DNA of 64,000 nucleotides, taken from Methylobacterium thuringiense (lineage in GTDB: Bacteria > Pseudomonadota > Alphaproteobacteria > Rhizobiales > Beijerinckiaceae). The notes under the pieces are model-generated. The model had not been told where the DNA came from, did no database searches, and was given only the letters and a program-made list of their open reading frames with translations. Location: contig NZ_BPRA01000015.1 of assembly GCF_022179645.1 (NCBI RefSeq), forward strand, positions 1-64,000. Direction: 5' to 3'. A program made the position numbers and the translations under genes. Below are positions 1 to 8,046 of the stretch, piece after piece (positions within the stretch are counted from its first letter, which is position 1; each line of letters opens with the position of its first letter).

Positions 1-550
1 GGGGATGCGCGCCCGTGTCGGCGACCGTGAAGCAGCAAAAGCGATACGGTTCGGGCAACAACGAAAGCGCCAGCGTCATGTCCAGCCGCCACGTATGCGG
101 AGTGCCGGCCGAGATGCGGGCTTCGGCCTTGGCCGCAGGAAGCGCCCTGCAGGTCCCCGGATAGAGCGGCGCGCCGTCTGGATCGCGCGGGACCGCCCTG
201 CCCTGTCCTTCCAGCTCGGCCACCCGCGCCGCGATCGTCCCGCGCGAGCAGAAGCACGGATAGGCCAGCCCGCGCGCGATCAGCTCGTCCAGGACCGCGC
301 GGTAGAAGCCGAGATGCTCGGACTGCCGGCGAGCGGGCCGCTCATAGGTCAGCCCGAGCCAAGCGAGATCCTCCTCGATCGCGGAGATCAGTTCGGGGCG
401 CGAGCGGCCCGGATCGATGTCTTCGATGCGCAGCAGGCAACGGCCGCCCGTCCGCGCCGCGATTTCAGCATTGAGGAGGGCGGAATAGGCGTGGCCGAGA
501 TGCAGGCGGCCGTTCGGGCTCGGGGCGAAGCGGAGGACCGGCCGGGTCAC
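1..550 (-). CDS. gluQ: Glutamyl-Q tRNA(Asp) synthetase (3' end beyond window)
   Basis: This enzyme attaches glutamate to the queuosine base of tRNA(Asp) in the cytoplasm. It is a paralogue of the glutamyl-tRNA synthetase catalytic domain that lacks the anticodon-binding part. From the GTG at 550 the frame gives an N-terminus with the class-I signature FAPSPNGRLHLGHAYSAL, followed by LLRIEDIDPGRSRPE and the Cys-containing CFCSR segment of the zinc-binding insert. About 183 of the usual 290-300 residues are present; the rest runs off the left edge. The GTG overlaps the stop of the upstream small gene in a GTGA arrangement, which supports this start and co-transcription. Confidence 0.9.
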   Translation of the reverse strand, partial: MTRPVLRFAPSPNGRLHLGHAYSALLNAEIAARTGGRCLLRIEDIDPGRSRPELISAIEEDLAWLGLTYERPARRQSEHLGFYRAVLDELIARGLAYPCFCSRGTIAARVAELEGQGRAVPRDPDGAPLYPGTCRALPAAKAEARISAGTPHTWRLDMTLALSLLPEPYRFCCFTVADTGAHP

Positions 551-840
551 GGATCCGTCGTGCGGTGGAGGCATTCCTGCGGCCCCGGCGTGCAGGCGAT
601 GCCAGGCGTCGAGCAGATCGGACCCTCTTCGAGGCGCCGGCAGACGTGGCAGCCGTCGCTCCACTCGGCGCAGGACGGATCGCTGTCGGGGAGAACGGTC
701 TGGGCAGAAGTGGGCCTGTGGGGTGCCGACGGGGCGAGCGACCCGATCACGACGGTCGCGAGCACCAGGGCCGCGATGGCCAGCGCGATCGGACCGTCTC
801 GGCCGGAAGAATCCGTATCTGGCGATGAGGTGGCAACCAT
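547..840 (-). CDS. Small Cys-rich single-pass membrane protein of unknown function
   Basis: A 97-residue protein with a hydrophilic N-terminus, one hydrophobic helix at about residues 17-36 (IALAIAALVLATVVIGSL), then a short extracytoplasmic tail with six cysteines, including DGCHVCRR and CSTPGIACTP. The Cys pattern suggests disulfides or metal binding outside the membrane. I do not recognise a characterised family. The ATG at 840 is preferred to an in-frame upstream start at 885 because it places a normal N-terminus before the helix. It lies between htpG and gluQ on the same strand and its stop overlaps the gluQ start. Confidence 0.65.
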   Translation of the reverse strand: MVATSSPDTDSSGRDGPIALAIAALVLATVVIGSLAPSAPHRPTSAQTVLPDSDPSCAEWSDGCHVCRRLEEGPICSTPGIACTPGPQECLHRTTDP

Positions 841-928
841 GGCGCGATGTCCGCCGGATGGCTCCCGCCTGTCAACGGGCCACATCGTCGAGAACCGGCG
901 GCGGCCCTCAGGCCGCCGCCGAGCCGGA

Positions 929-2806
929 TCAGGCCGTTCCGGCCAAAGCCGCCGCCACGGCGCGAGCGAAGGCGACCGGATCGCGTGGGCTGTCTCCGTC
1001 CTGGATCCGGGCGAGGTCGAGCAGCGTCCCGGCCGATTCCGAAATGTCCTGGTCGGCCTCGGCCTTGGCGCTGAGCGACTGGATCAGCGGATGGCGCGGG
1101 TTGATCTCCAGCACCGGTGAACCGCCGCCGAAGCTGCGGCCGGCGCGGCGCATCAGGCGCTGCATCTGGAGGTCGGGACCCATCCCGGAGGAGGCCAGCA
1201 CCACGGCGCTGTCGACGAGGCGGTCCGTGATGCGCACGTCCGACACGTCCTTGTCGAGAGCGAGCTTGAGGGCGGCGACGAGCTTGTCGGCCTGCGGCGT
1301 CTCGGGTGCGTCGCCCTCAGTCTTCAGCTTGGCGAGGTCGGCCGAGGCCTGCGTTACCGAGCGCAGCGGCTTGTCCTCGAACTTGGCCAGCTGCTCGGGC
1401 CAGAACGCGTCGACGTGGTCGGACAGCAGCAGCACCTCGACGCCGCGGGCACCAAAGCCTTCGAGCTGCGGCGACTTTTTCGCGGCCTCGGCATCGTCGG
1501 CGACGAGGTAGTAGATCGCCTCCTGTTCCGGCTTCATGCGCGAGACGTAGTCGGCCAGCGTGGTCCAGCCCTCCTGCGTGGTCGAGCGGAAGCGCAGCAA
1601 CGGCGCGATCTCCGAGCGGCGCTCGAAATCCTCGTAGATACCTTCCTTCAGCACGGGCCCGAAATTCTCGTAGAACGTGATGTAGTCGTCGGCCTTCTCG
1701 GCGTTCTTCGAGCGATTGGTCAGCTCGTTGACGACGCGGGTGGTCACGGCGCGGCGGATCTTCTGCAGTGCCGGCGTCGACTGCAGCATCTCTCGTGAGA
1801 CGTTGAGCGGCAGGTCGTCGGTGTCGACCACACCCGAGACGAAACGCAGCCAGTTCGGTAGCAGCTCGGCCTCGTCGGTGATGAACATGCGGCGCACGTG
1901 CAGCCGGACCTTGGAGCGACGGTCGTCCTCCACCGGCATGAACGGCTTCATGCTTGGCAGGAACAGCAACCCCGAGAACTCCAGCGCGCCCTCGGCCCGC
2001 CAATGCAGCGTCGCCCAGGGCTCATCGAAGTTGTGGCTGACCGTGCGGTAGAACTCCTTGTACTGCTCTTCCGTAATCTCGGACTTGGACTTGCGCCACA
2101 GGGCGGTGCCCTTGTTCGCGGCTTCCTCCTTGCCCTCGTCATCGACGATGACGATCGGCACGGCGATGTTGTCGGCCCACTTCTTCACGACATGGTCGAG
2201 CCGGTAGCTTTCGAGATACTCGTCGGCATCGTCCTTGAGATGCAGCACGATGCTGGTACCGGCCTGCTCGCGCTCGGCCCGCTCGATCGTGTAGCTGCCC
2301 TTGCCGTCCGAATCCCAGGTCCAGGCCTCATCGGTGCCGGCCTGACGCGAAGTGACGGTCACGCGGTCGGCGACCATGAAGGCCGAGTAGAAGCCGACGC
2401 CGAACTGGCCGATCAGGCTCGGGCGCTGGTCCTCGCTGCCCTCGGCAGGTTTGGCGTCGCCGAGCGACTGCGAGAAGGCGCGGGTGCCGGAGCGGGCGAT
2501 GGTGCCGAGGTTACGCGCCAGATCGTCCTTGCTCATGCCGATCCCGGTATCGGAGATCGTCAGGGTCTTCGCCGCCTTGTCGGGCCTGATCAGGATCTTG
2601 GCGTCCGCCGGCAGCGCCACCGCTTCGTTGGTCAGCGCCTCGAAGCGACGGCGATCGGTGGCGTCGGCCGAGTTCGCGACCAGCTCGCGTAAAAAGATCT
2701 CGCGGTCCGAGTAGAGCGCATGGACGACGAGGTCGAGCAGCCGCCCGACCTCGGCACCGAACTCGTGCCGCTCCACGTTCGCGTTGACGGTGTCCGTCTC
2801 GCTCAA
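929..2806 (-). CDS. htpG: Molecular chaperone HtpG (bacterial Hsp90)
   Basis: ATP-dependent cytosolic chaperone that remodels client proteins. The 625-residue product has the GHKL ATPase N-terminus with [17 protein letters not shown], the DTGIGMSK loop and [15 protein letters not shown], then the middle domain ([10 protein letters not shown]) and the C-terminal dimerisation domain, so it is full length. The first codon is TTG at 2806, preceded by a GGGAGACG ribosome-binding site; no better in-frame ATG is seen nearby. An Asp stands where many Hsp90 proteins have the SDALDK motif (here SADATDR). It is probably its own transcription unit or leads the small-protein/gluQ run. Confidence 0.95.
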   Translation of the reverse strand: MSETDTVNANVERHEFGAEVGRLLDLVVHALYSDREIFLRELVANSADATDRRRFEALTNEAVALPADAKILIRPDKAAKTLTISDTGIGMSKDDLARNLGTIARSGTRAFSQSLGDAKPAEGSEDQRPSLIGQFGVGFYSAFMVADRVTVTSRQAGTDEAWTWDSDGKGSYTIERAEREQAGTSIVLHLKDDADEYLESYRLDHVVKKWADNIAVPIVIVDDEGKEEAANKGTALWRKSKSEITEEQYKEFYRTVSHNFDEPWATLHWRAEGALEFSGLLFLPSMKPFMPVEDDRRSKVRLHVRRMFITDEAELLPNWLRFVSGVVDTDDLPLNVSREMLQSTPALQKIRRAVTTRVVNELTNRSKNAEKADDYITFYENFGPVLKEGIYEDFERRSEIAPLLRFRSTTQEGWTTLADYVSRMKPEQEAIYYLVADDAEAAKKSPQLEGFGARGVEVLLLSDHVDAFWPEQLAKFEDKPLRSVTQASADLAKLKTEGDAPETPQADKLVAALKLALDKDVSDVRITDRLVDSAVVLASSGMGPDLQMQRLMRRAGRSFGGGSPVLEINPRHPLIQSLSAKAEADQDISESAGTLLDLARIQDGDSPRDPVAFARAVAAALAGTA

Positions 2807-2879
2807 GGCTCGTCTCCCGATAGAGCGCAGGCCGCCGAAGGGGAAACCGGTTCGGCGAAAGCGTGCGCGACAAACAATG

Positions 2880-2926
2880 GCTCGGAGCCGTGAGGGATCG
2901 CGTAGCGGCCCATCACGGCTCCGAGC
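2880..2926. terminator. 14-bp perfect inverted repeat between oxlT-like gene and htpG
   Basis: Arms at 2880-2893 and 2913-2926 (GCTCGGAGCCGTGA and its reverse complement) flank a 19-nt spacer. It lies about 95 nt past the stop of the upstream transporter and about 75 nt before htpG on the same strand. It could end transporter mRNA, since a weak T-rich stretch (TTGTTT) follows the stem in the minus direction. It could instead be a regulatory palindrome for htpG. It is not a CIRCE element. Confidence 0.5.
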
Positions 2927-3020
2927 AAATCGGGGGCGATATGACGTCAGCGGCGGCGCAATTCAATCCGCCAATCAAGATGGAGGGCGGCCAAAGGCGT
3001 CCGCGCTCCATCCCGATCGA

Positions 3021-4685
3021 TCAATGCAGCAGGATCGCCGCCTTGGAGAGCGTCTTGTAGATGCCCCACGCGATCGGGATGCCGACGACGGCCCAGGCAG
3101 CGACCGCAGTGATGGTGATGCCGCCGCCGCCGATGCCGGCCGAACCCGGCGCCCGCGCCGGTACGGCCCCGCCCTTGGTCTGGAGCGCAGCCACGTCGGC
3201 ATCGCTCATGAACCAGTGGCGCGCGACCGGCCGGACCAGGAGGTTGCAGACGAAGCCGACCGCGAGGAAGGCGGCGAGCACGTACATGGTGCGGCTGTAG
3301 AGCTCGAGCCCTTGCAGTCCGGCGTCGACCTGCTGCTGGCGGATCGCGGTGACGACCACCGGGCCGACGATGCCGGCCGTCGACCAGGCCGTGAGCAGCC
3401 GCCCGTGGATCGCGCCGACGAACTGCGTGCCGAACACGTCCGCGAGATAGGCAGGAATCGTGGCGAAGCCGCCGCCATACATCGACAGAATCGCGCAGAA
3501 GAACACGACGAACAGCACCGTCGAGCCGAGCCCCGCCGCCCAGGGCGCGCCGGCATAGAGCAGCACGCCGAGGCCGAAGAAGATCGCGTAGGTGACCTTG
3601 CGGCCGATCTTGTCCGACATCGAGGCCCAGAAGAACCGGCCGAGGATGTTGAACAGCGACAGCAGGCCGACGAAGCCCGCCGCGATCGCCGCCACCTGGG
3701 TCTTGCCGGCCGCATCGAGCTGCCCGAGCCCGACGCCCGGCTGGTCGATGAGGCCGCCCCCGAAGATCTCCTGCAGCATGGGCGAGGCCAGCGCGAGCAC
3801 GCCGATACCGGCGGACACGTTGAGGCAGAGCACCAGCCAGAGCAGCCAGAACTGCACGGTCTTGTGCGCGTCGTTCAGGTGGACGTGGCCGGAGGCGATC
3901 ATGCCGCCCTTGGCGGCCGGCGCCGTCCAGCCCTCGGGTGTCCAGCCGGCCGGCGGGACGCGGTAGCCGAAGGCGCCCCCGAGCATGAACACGAGGTAGC
4001 CGAGGCCCATCACGGCCAGGGTCTCCCAGACGCCGACGCCGGTGGGCGACTTGAAGGTGTTGATGAGGAGGTCTGCCAGCGGCGAGCCGATCATCGCGCC
4101 GCCGCCGAAGCCCATGATCGCCATGCCGGTCGCCATACCGCGCCGGTCGGGGAACCATTTGATCAATGTCGAGACCGGCGAGATATAGCCGAGGCCGAGC
4201 CCGATGCCGCCGATCAGGCCCATGCCGAGCCAGATCAGCCAGAGCTGGTGGATGTAGACGCCGAAGGCGCCGATCAGGAAGCCGCCACCCCAGCACAGGG
4301 CCGCCGCGATGCCGGCCTTGCGCGGGCCGGCCCGTTCGAGCCAGCCGCCGAACAAAGCGGCCGAGATGCCGAGCATCACGATGCCGATCGAGAACACGAT
4401 GACGAGGTCGCTGATCCGCCAGTCGCAGGTGGTCGTGAACAGCGCGGTGAAGACGCTCATGTCCGGGCAGGCCTTCGTGGCAGGCTGCCCGATGCTGAGG
4501 GAGCGCGACAGCGGCAGCCAGAACACGGACAGGCCGTAGGACATGCCGATGCAGAGATGGATCGCGAGGGCGGCCGGCGGCACCAGCCAGCGGTTGAAGC
4601 CGGGTTTGGCGACGATGTTTTCGCGGGAAAGCCAAGTCGGGGCGGCGGCAGGCGAGCCGATCCCCTCCGCAATGTGGGTCGTCAT
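3021..4685 (-). CDS. OFA-family MFS transporter (oxalate/formate antiporter type), long form
   Basis: Inner-membrane carrier of the major facilitator superfamily, oxalate/formate antiporter (OFA) family, about 554 residues. The twelve-helix core is clear, with GFGGGAMIGSPLAD and WFPDRRGMATG in the N-half and GRFFWASMSDKIGRK in the C-half. An extra C-terminal helix (residues about 525-545, ITAVAAWAVVGIPIAWGIY) and a hydrophilic loop rich in W/G near residue 250 make it longer than the classical about 420-residue OxlT, as in other long OFA members. The start at 4685 follows GGAGG at normal spacing and excludes a long upstream open frame. Substrate is inferred only from family. Confidence 0.85.
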   Translation of the reverse strand: MTTHIAEGIGSPAAAPTWLSRENIVAKPGFNRWLVPPAALAIHLCIGMSYGLSVFWLPLSRSLSIGQPATKACPDMSVFTALFTTTCDWRISDLVIVFSIGIVMLGISAALFGGWLERAGPRKAGIAAALCWGGGFLIGAFGVYIHQLWLIWLGMGLIGGIGLGLGYISPVSTLIKWFPDRRGMATGMAIMGFGGGAMIGSPLADLLINTFKSPTGVGVWETLAVMGLGYLVFMLGGAFGYRVPPAGWTPEGWTAPAAKGGMIASGHVHLNDAHKTVQFWLLWLVLCLNVSAGIGVLALASPMLQEIFGGGLIDQPGVGLGQLDAAGKTQVAAIAAGFVGLLSLFNILGRFFWASMSDKIGRKVTYAIFFGLGVLLYAGAPWAAGLGSTVLFVVFFCAILSMYGGGFATIPAYLADVFGTQFVGAIHGRLLTAWSTAGIVGPVVVTAIRQQQVDAGLQGLELYSRTMYVLAAFLAVGFVCNLLVRPVARHWFMSDADVAALQTKGGAVPARAPGSAGIGGGGITITAVAAWAVVGIPIAWGIYKTLSKAAILLH

Positions 4686-4801
4686 GAACGTCGTCCTCCA
4701 GAGCGCTGGCCGCTTGCGGGCCATTGGCGTCGTCGGCTGTCCGCGCGAAGGGTTGAAGCTAAGCGGTTCGAGCCTGCCGCGCAGAGGACAGAGTCGTTCG
4801 A

Positions 4802-4820
4802 CTTTTGGCAACTGCCAAAG
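4802..4820. promoter_or_regulatory. Short palindrome upstream of the long OFA transporter
   Basis: TTTGGC-AACT-GCCAAA lies about 120 nt upstream of the transporter start, in a locally AT-rich stretch (AGATAGAATACATAATAAC next to it) that could carry the minus-strand promoter. A palindrome of this size could be a regulator site. No bound regulator can be named. Confidence 0.3.
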
Positions 4821-4938
4821 CCAGATAGAATACATAATAACGTGCCGGAGCGCCGTCCGGCAGATCCAATGCCGGCGCCCCCTTCGGACGCGAGGCCGTT
4901 CCGACAGGGGATCCGCCGAAACCGGCCGACGGCTCGGG

Positions 4939-5244
4939 TCAGGCGGCGATCGGGGCCGCCGTCGAGACGGCTTCGGCGTCGAGGCGATCGTAGGCCCGGT
5001 CGAACGCGCTGCGGATCGTGCCGATCGCGTCTTCGACCGCAACCATTGTGGTCAGCGCCATCTCGCCCGGCATCGTCCCCAGCATGCGCCCTGCGGCGGT
5101 GATGCGGTGTTCGAGCCGCGTGAGTTCCTCGCCGGCGTCGCAACCGCTAAGCGTCATGAGACGACTTAGCGTTGCTTCGAGAGCATGGGTCAAGACAAGT
5201 GTTCTCACACGCTCCTGAAGAAGCGCCCGCTCGCTCTGTTTCAT
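4939..5244 (-). CDS. Hypothetical protein, helical, 101 aa
   Basis: A 101-residue mostly alpha-helical, Leu/Arg/Ala-rich protein beginning MKQSERALLQERVRTLVL. It has one Cys, no signal peptide and no membrane helix. Codon use matches the neighbours. It is transcribed in the same direction as the OFA transporter but about 250 nt upstream of it, so a shared message is uncertain. No family recognised. Confidence 0.5.
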   Translation of the reverse strand: MKQSERALLQERVRTLVLTHALEATLSRLMTLSGCDAGEELTRLEHRITAAGRMLGTMPGEMALTTMVAVEDAIGTIRSAFDRAYDRLDAEAVSTAAPIAA

Positions 5245-5379
5245 TTTTGGAAGTTCCGCCGATTCGCCAATACACTATCCCACCACCGTGACGGCGACGC
5301 AGTTTCCTTTTCGCAACACAGGTGAATCGCCGTGGGCTTTCGCGAAGATTTTCTGCAAGCCGCAGCAACGGCAGCGCGG

Positions 5380-5628
5380 CTACCCGCCGGCGAGCCCGTC
5401 GATCACGTCGTCCGGCACGTCTCCGAAGGCGCCGAGGATGGTGGTGATCGCGTCCCCGCTGCTGCGCGTGTCGACCGCGAATGCGGCCGCGCCGGGCAGC
5501 CGGCGGGCGAGCGCCTCGGCCTGCTGCAGGGCGTTGCTCGCGCCCTGCGCGGTGCGGCGCGTCGTCGGCACGAGCCGGCCTGCGACATGCTCGAAGCCCT
5601 GAACCCAGAACGCTGTGTCTGCGGCCAT
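5380..5628 (-). CDS. Hypothetical protein, 82 aa
   Basis: Small Ala-rich protein starting MAADTAFWVQGFEHVAGRL and ending DDVIDGLAGG, with no signal peptide or membrane helix. It lies between the 101-aa protein and the divergent hydrolase gene at 5748. The ATG at 5628 is the only sensible start. Function unknown; the reading frame has normal codon bias, but the short length limits certainty. Confidence 0.45.
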   Translation of the reverse strand: MAADTAFWVQGFEHVAGRLVPTTRRTAQGASNALQQAEALARRLPGAAAFAVDTRSSGDAITTILGAFGDVPDDVIDGLAGG

Positions 5629-5747
5629 TCCGATCGTTCCCGTCGCGCCTCCCCGTGGTGTCGAAACGTAAGCGGCTTGCGGCGCCTCGTCATCGCCCGG
5701 CTTGCCCCGGCCCGGCGCGCGTGGTCCTGATCCTGCCTCCCGGGGTC

Positions 5748-7376
5748 ATGTCCGACCCGTCGAGCCCGAAGCCGCCCATGCCCGAAACGCCCGTGTTCTC
5801 GTCAGCCGCCGTCGCGGCGCCCCATCACCTCGCGGCGGAGGCCGGGCAGATCGTGCTGGCGCAGGGCGGCAACGCCATCGAGGCGATGGTCGCGATGGCC
5901 GCGACCATCGCCGTGGTCTATCCGCACATGAACGGCATCGGCGGCGACGGCTTCTGGCTGGTGCGCGAGCGCGGCGGCCGGGTGCGCGGCATTGAGGCCT
6001 GCGGCCCGGCGGGCAGCCTCGCCACGATCCCGCGCTATCGCGAGCGGGGCTACGATGTGCTGCCCGCGCGCGGTCCCGACGCCGCGATCACGGTGGCCGG
6101 CACGGTCGGCGGCTGGACACTCGCCCTCGAACTTTCCCGGGCGCTGGGCGGCCGGATGCCGCTCGACAGCCTTCTCTCCGACGCGATCCGCCATGCGAAG
6201 CAGGGCTGCAAGGTCTCGCCTTCGGAAGAACGCTACGTGCCGAAGGAGCTCGACACGCTCCACGACGCCCCGAATTTTTCCGCGACCTATCTCGATCGTG
6301 GCCAGCCGTTCAGAGCCGGCGACATACGGCGCCAGCCGAAGCTCGCCGCCACGCTCGAACAGCTCGCCCATGCCGGCCTCGACGACTTCTATCGCGGCGA
6401 CATCGGCCGCGAGATCGCCGCCGACCTGGAGCGGCTCGACGCACCGGTGACGCGGGCCGATCTCAAGGCCTACGCGGCCAAGGAGCGGCAGGCGCTGACG
6501 CTGCGGCGGCGCGGGGCCACGCTCTACAATTTCCCGCCGCCGACCCAGGGGCTCGCCGCGCTGGTGATCCTCGGCATCCTCGACAGGCTCGCGGTGAAGC
6601 GGCCGGAGAGCACGGCCTATTACCATGCGCTGATCGAGGCGACGAAGCGCGCCTTCACCATCCGCGACGGGGTCGTCACCGATTTCAACCAGCTCGACGT
6701 GGACCCGGCGAGCTTCCTGACCCCGGAGCGTCTGGCTCGCGAGGCGGCCGCGATCACCCTGGACCGTGCCGGCCCATTTCCCTCCAGGAAGAACGGCGAC
6801 GGCGACACGGTCTGGATGGGGGCGATCGACGGCGACGGCATGGCCGTATCGTTCATCCAGTCGGTCTACTGGGAATACGGCTCGGGCACCGTGCTGCCGG
6901 CGACCGGCATCTGCTGGCAGAACCGCGGCCTGTCCTTCTCCCTCGATCCGAAGGCCCTGAATCCACTGGAGCCGGGCCGCCGGCCGTTCCACACCCTGAT
7001 CCCGGCGCTCGCCGCCTTCGACGACGGCCGGGTGATGTCCTACGGCAGCATGGGCGGCGACGGGCAGCCGCAATTCCAGGCCCAGATCTTTTCACGATAC
7101 GCCGACTACGGGATGTCGATCGCCGACGCCGTCGATGCCCCGCGCCTGCTCTACGGACGCACCTGGGGCGCGGAATCGCTCAGCGTGAAGGTCGAGGACC
7201 GCTTCGACCCCGCCTGCATCGCGGCGTTGCGGGGCATGGGCCACGACATCGAGGAACTCGGCGGCGCCTATATCGACGCCCTGGGCCACGCCGGCATGCT
7301 GGTGCGCCACCCCCGCAAAGGCCGGATCGAGGCGACCCACGATCCGCGTTCGGATGGCGGCGCGGCCGGGCTGTAG
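5748..7376 (+). CDS. Gamma-glutamyltransferase-family Ntn hydrolase, HpxW/oxamate amidohydrolase-like
   Basis: A 542-residue member of the gamma-glutamyltransferase superfamily, whose precursors self-cleave before a catalytic Thr. The N-part has GGNAIEAMVAMAAT and NGIGGDGFWLV. The expected new N-terminal Thr is T354 in GDTVWMGAIDGDG, and the small-subunit glycine motif is YGSMGGDGQPQ. There is no signal peptide, unlike periplasmic glutathione-degrading GGT. Length, cytoplasmic location and the GDTVWMG/SFIQS style segment resemble the oxamate amidohydrolase (HpxW) branch, which yields oxalate and ammonia. Two OFA transporters flank it, which fits that idea, but substrate is inference. The start at 5748 follows the divergent promoter region; an upstream open stretch is not homologous. 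Confidence 0.8.
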   Translation: MSDPSSPKPPMPETPVFSSAAVAAPHHLAAEAGQIVLAQGGNAIEAMVAMAATIAVVYPHMNGIGGDGFWLVRERGGRVRGIEACGPAGSLATIPRYRERGYDVLPARGPDAAITVAGTVGGWTLALELSRALGGRMPLDSLLSDAIRHAKQGCKVSPSEERYVPKELDTLHDAPNFSATYLDRGQPFRAGDIRRQPKLAATLEQLAHAGLDDFYRGDIGREIAADLERLDAPVTRADLKAYAAKERQALTLRRRGATLYNFPPPTQGLAALVILGILDRLAVKRPESTAYYHALIEATKRAFTIRDGVVTDFNQLDVDPASFLTPERLAREAAAITLDRAGPFPSRKNGDGDTVWMGAIDGDGMAVSFIQSVYWEYGSGTVLPATGICWQNRGLSFSLDPKALNPLEPGRRPFHTLIPALAAFDDGRVMSYGSMGGDGQPQFQAQIFSRYADYGMSIADAVDAPRLLYGRTWGAESLSVKVEDRFDPACIAALRGMGHDIEELGGAYIDALGHAGMLVRHPRKGRIEATHDPRSDGGAAGL

Positions 7377-7395
7377 GCACAGTGGGAGGCTTTGC

Positions 7396-7572
7396 GTGTC
7401 GGACGCGAACCGCGATCAGCTCGAGTACTGGAACGGCGAAGCCGGCCAGCGCCGGGCCGCAAGCCAGACGGCCCACGACGCGATCTTTGCCCCGCTGACC
7501 GAGGTGCTGTTCGATTGCGCAGCTCTTGCGCCGATTCGTCTTAGGTTCCGCCACCTCGACCAACGGGAGTAG
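7396..7572 (+). pseudogene. N-terminal remnant of a SAM-dependent methyltransferase
   Basis: From the GTG at 7396 the frame reads SDANRDQLEYWNGEAGQRR and then SQTAHDAIFAPLTEVLF, the N-terminal helix pair typical of class-I SAM methyltransferases that precedes the glycine-rich VLDVGCG motif. After LAP the homology stops and an unrelated tail (IRLRFRHLDQRE) ends at 7572. The SAM-binding motif and the remaining about 220 residues are missing, so this is a deletion remnant. Its end overlaps the 3' end of the convergent small gene, which marks the likely junction near 7530-7545. Confidence 0.65.
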
Positions 7573-7819
7573 CGTCCTTTTCGGCGAGCCGTTCATAGAG
7601 GCTTTTCTCTTCGCCCGACGCATGATCCTGAACGGTCGCAGGTTCGGCATCACTGGCTGTGTTCGGCTTGAGATGGGCATCTGTGCCGCTTTCTTCCGGC
7701 CTGAGCGAAGGCCCACCCGTCCCTTTTCCGGGATGGCCGGTCAACTCGTCAATATTTCTAAGAGAGCCACCCTCTTGTTTCTTGCTCGCTTCACTTCCCG
7801 GCTTGATCGGTGCCTTCAC
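7541..7819 (-). CDS. Small hydrophilic, probably disordered protein (stress-type)
   Basis: A 92-residue, Gly/Lys/Glu-rich protein without hydrophobic core (IDELTGHPGKGTGGPSLRP, LYERLAEKD), resembling the small hydrophilic proteins common in desiccation and general-stress regulons. No known domain. The start is GTG at 7819, supported by a strong ribosome-binding site (GGAGGAA, 5 nt spacing). A GGAAC-N17-GTT element lies about 30-55 nt upstream, matching the EcfG promoter form. It is converging with the methyltransferase remnant. Confidence 0.7.
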   Translation of the reverse strand: MKAPIKPGSEASKKQEGGSLRNIDELTGHPGKGTGGPSLRPEESGTDAHLKPNTASDAEPATVQDHASGEEKSLYERLAEKDATPVGRGGGT

Positions 7820-7849
7820 GATATTCCTCCATTATTATTGTTTGGAGCC

Positions 7850-7874
7850 AACAAGGCGAAGGAGTGAGTGTTCC
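7850..7874 (-). promoter_or_regulatory. Candidate EcfG (general stress) promoter
   Basis: On the minus strand GGAAC (7874-7870) is followed after 17 nt by GTT (7852-7850), matching the alphaproteobacterial EcfG consensus GGAAC-N16/17-(C)GTT. Transcription from it would begin about 25 nt before the GTG of the small hydrophilic gene, leaving room for its strong ribosome-binding site. Confidence 0.5.
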
Positions 7875-8046
7875 CTGCGGCGAATTCGCTCGAATGGTTC
7901 GGCCTCTTGACGGAACTGCGCGCCGCCGCGCCCGAGACGGCTGGCCTGCGTGACGTCAGGCAGCAGCCTAATCGGTCTGTATAGGAAGGCCGCGCGAAAA
8001 CCCGACCCTGGCACATGCCTTGCTCGACCCTCCCAAACGGGAGTGA

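Noticed and set aside
2784-5102. 772-aa open frame on the plus strand
   Set aside because: It is antisense to the OFA transporter and htpG, is rich in Arg/Asp/His shadow codons, and shows no domain.
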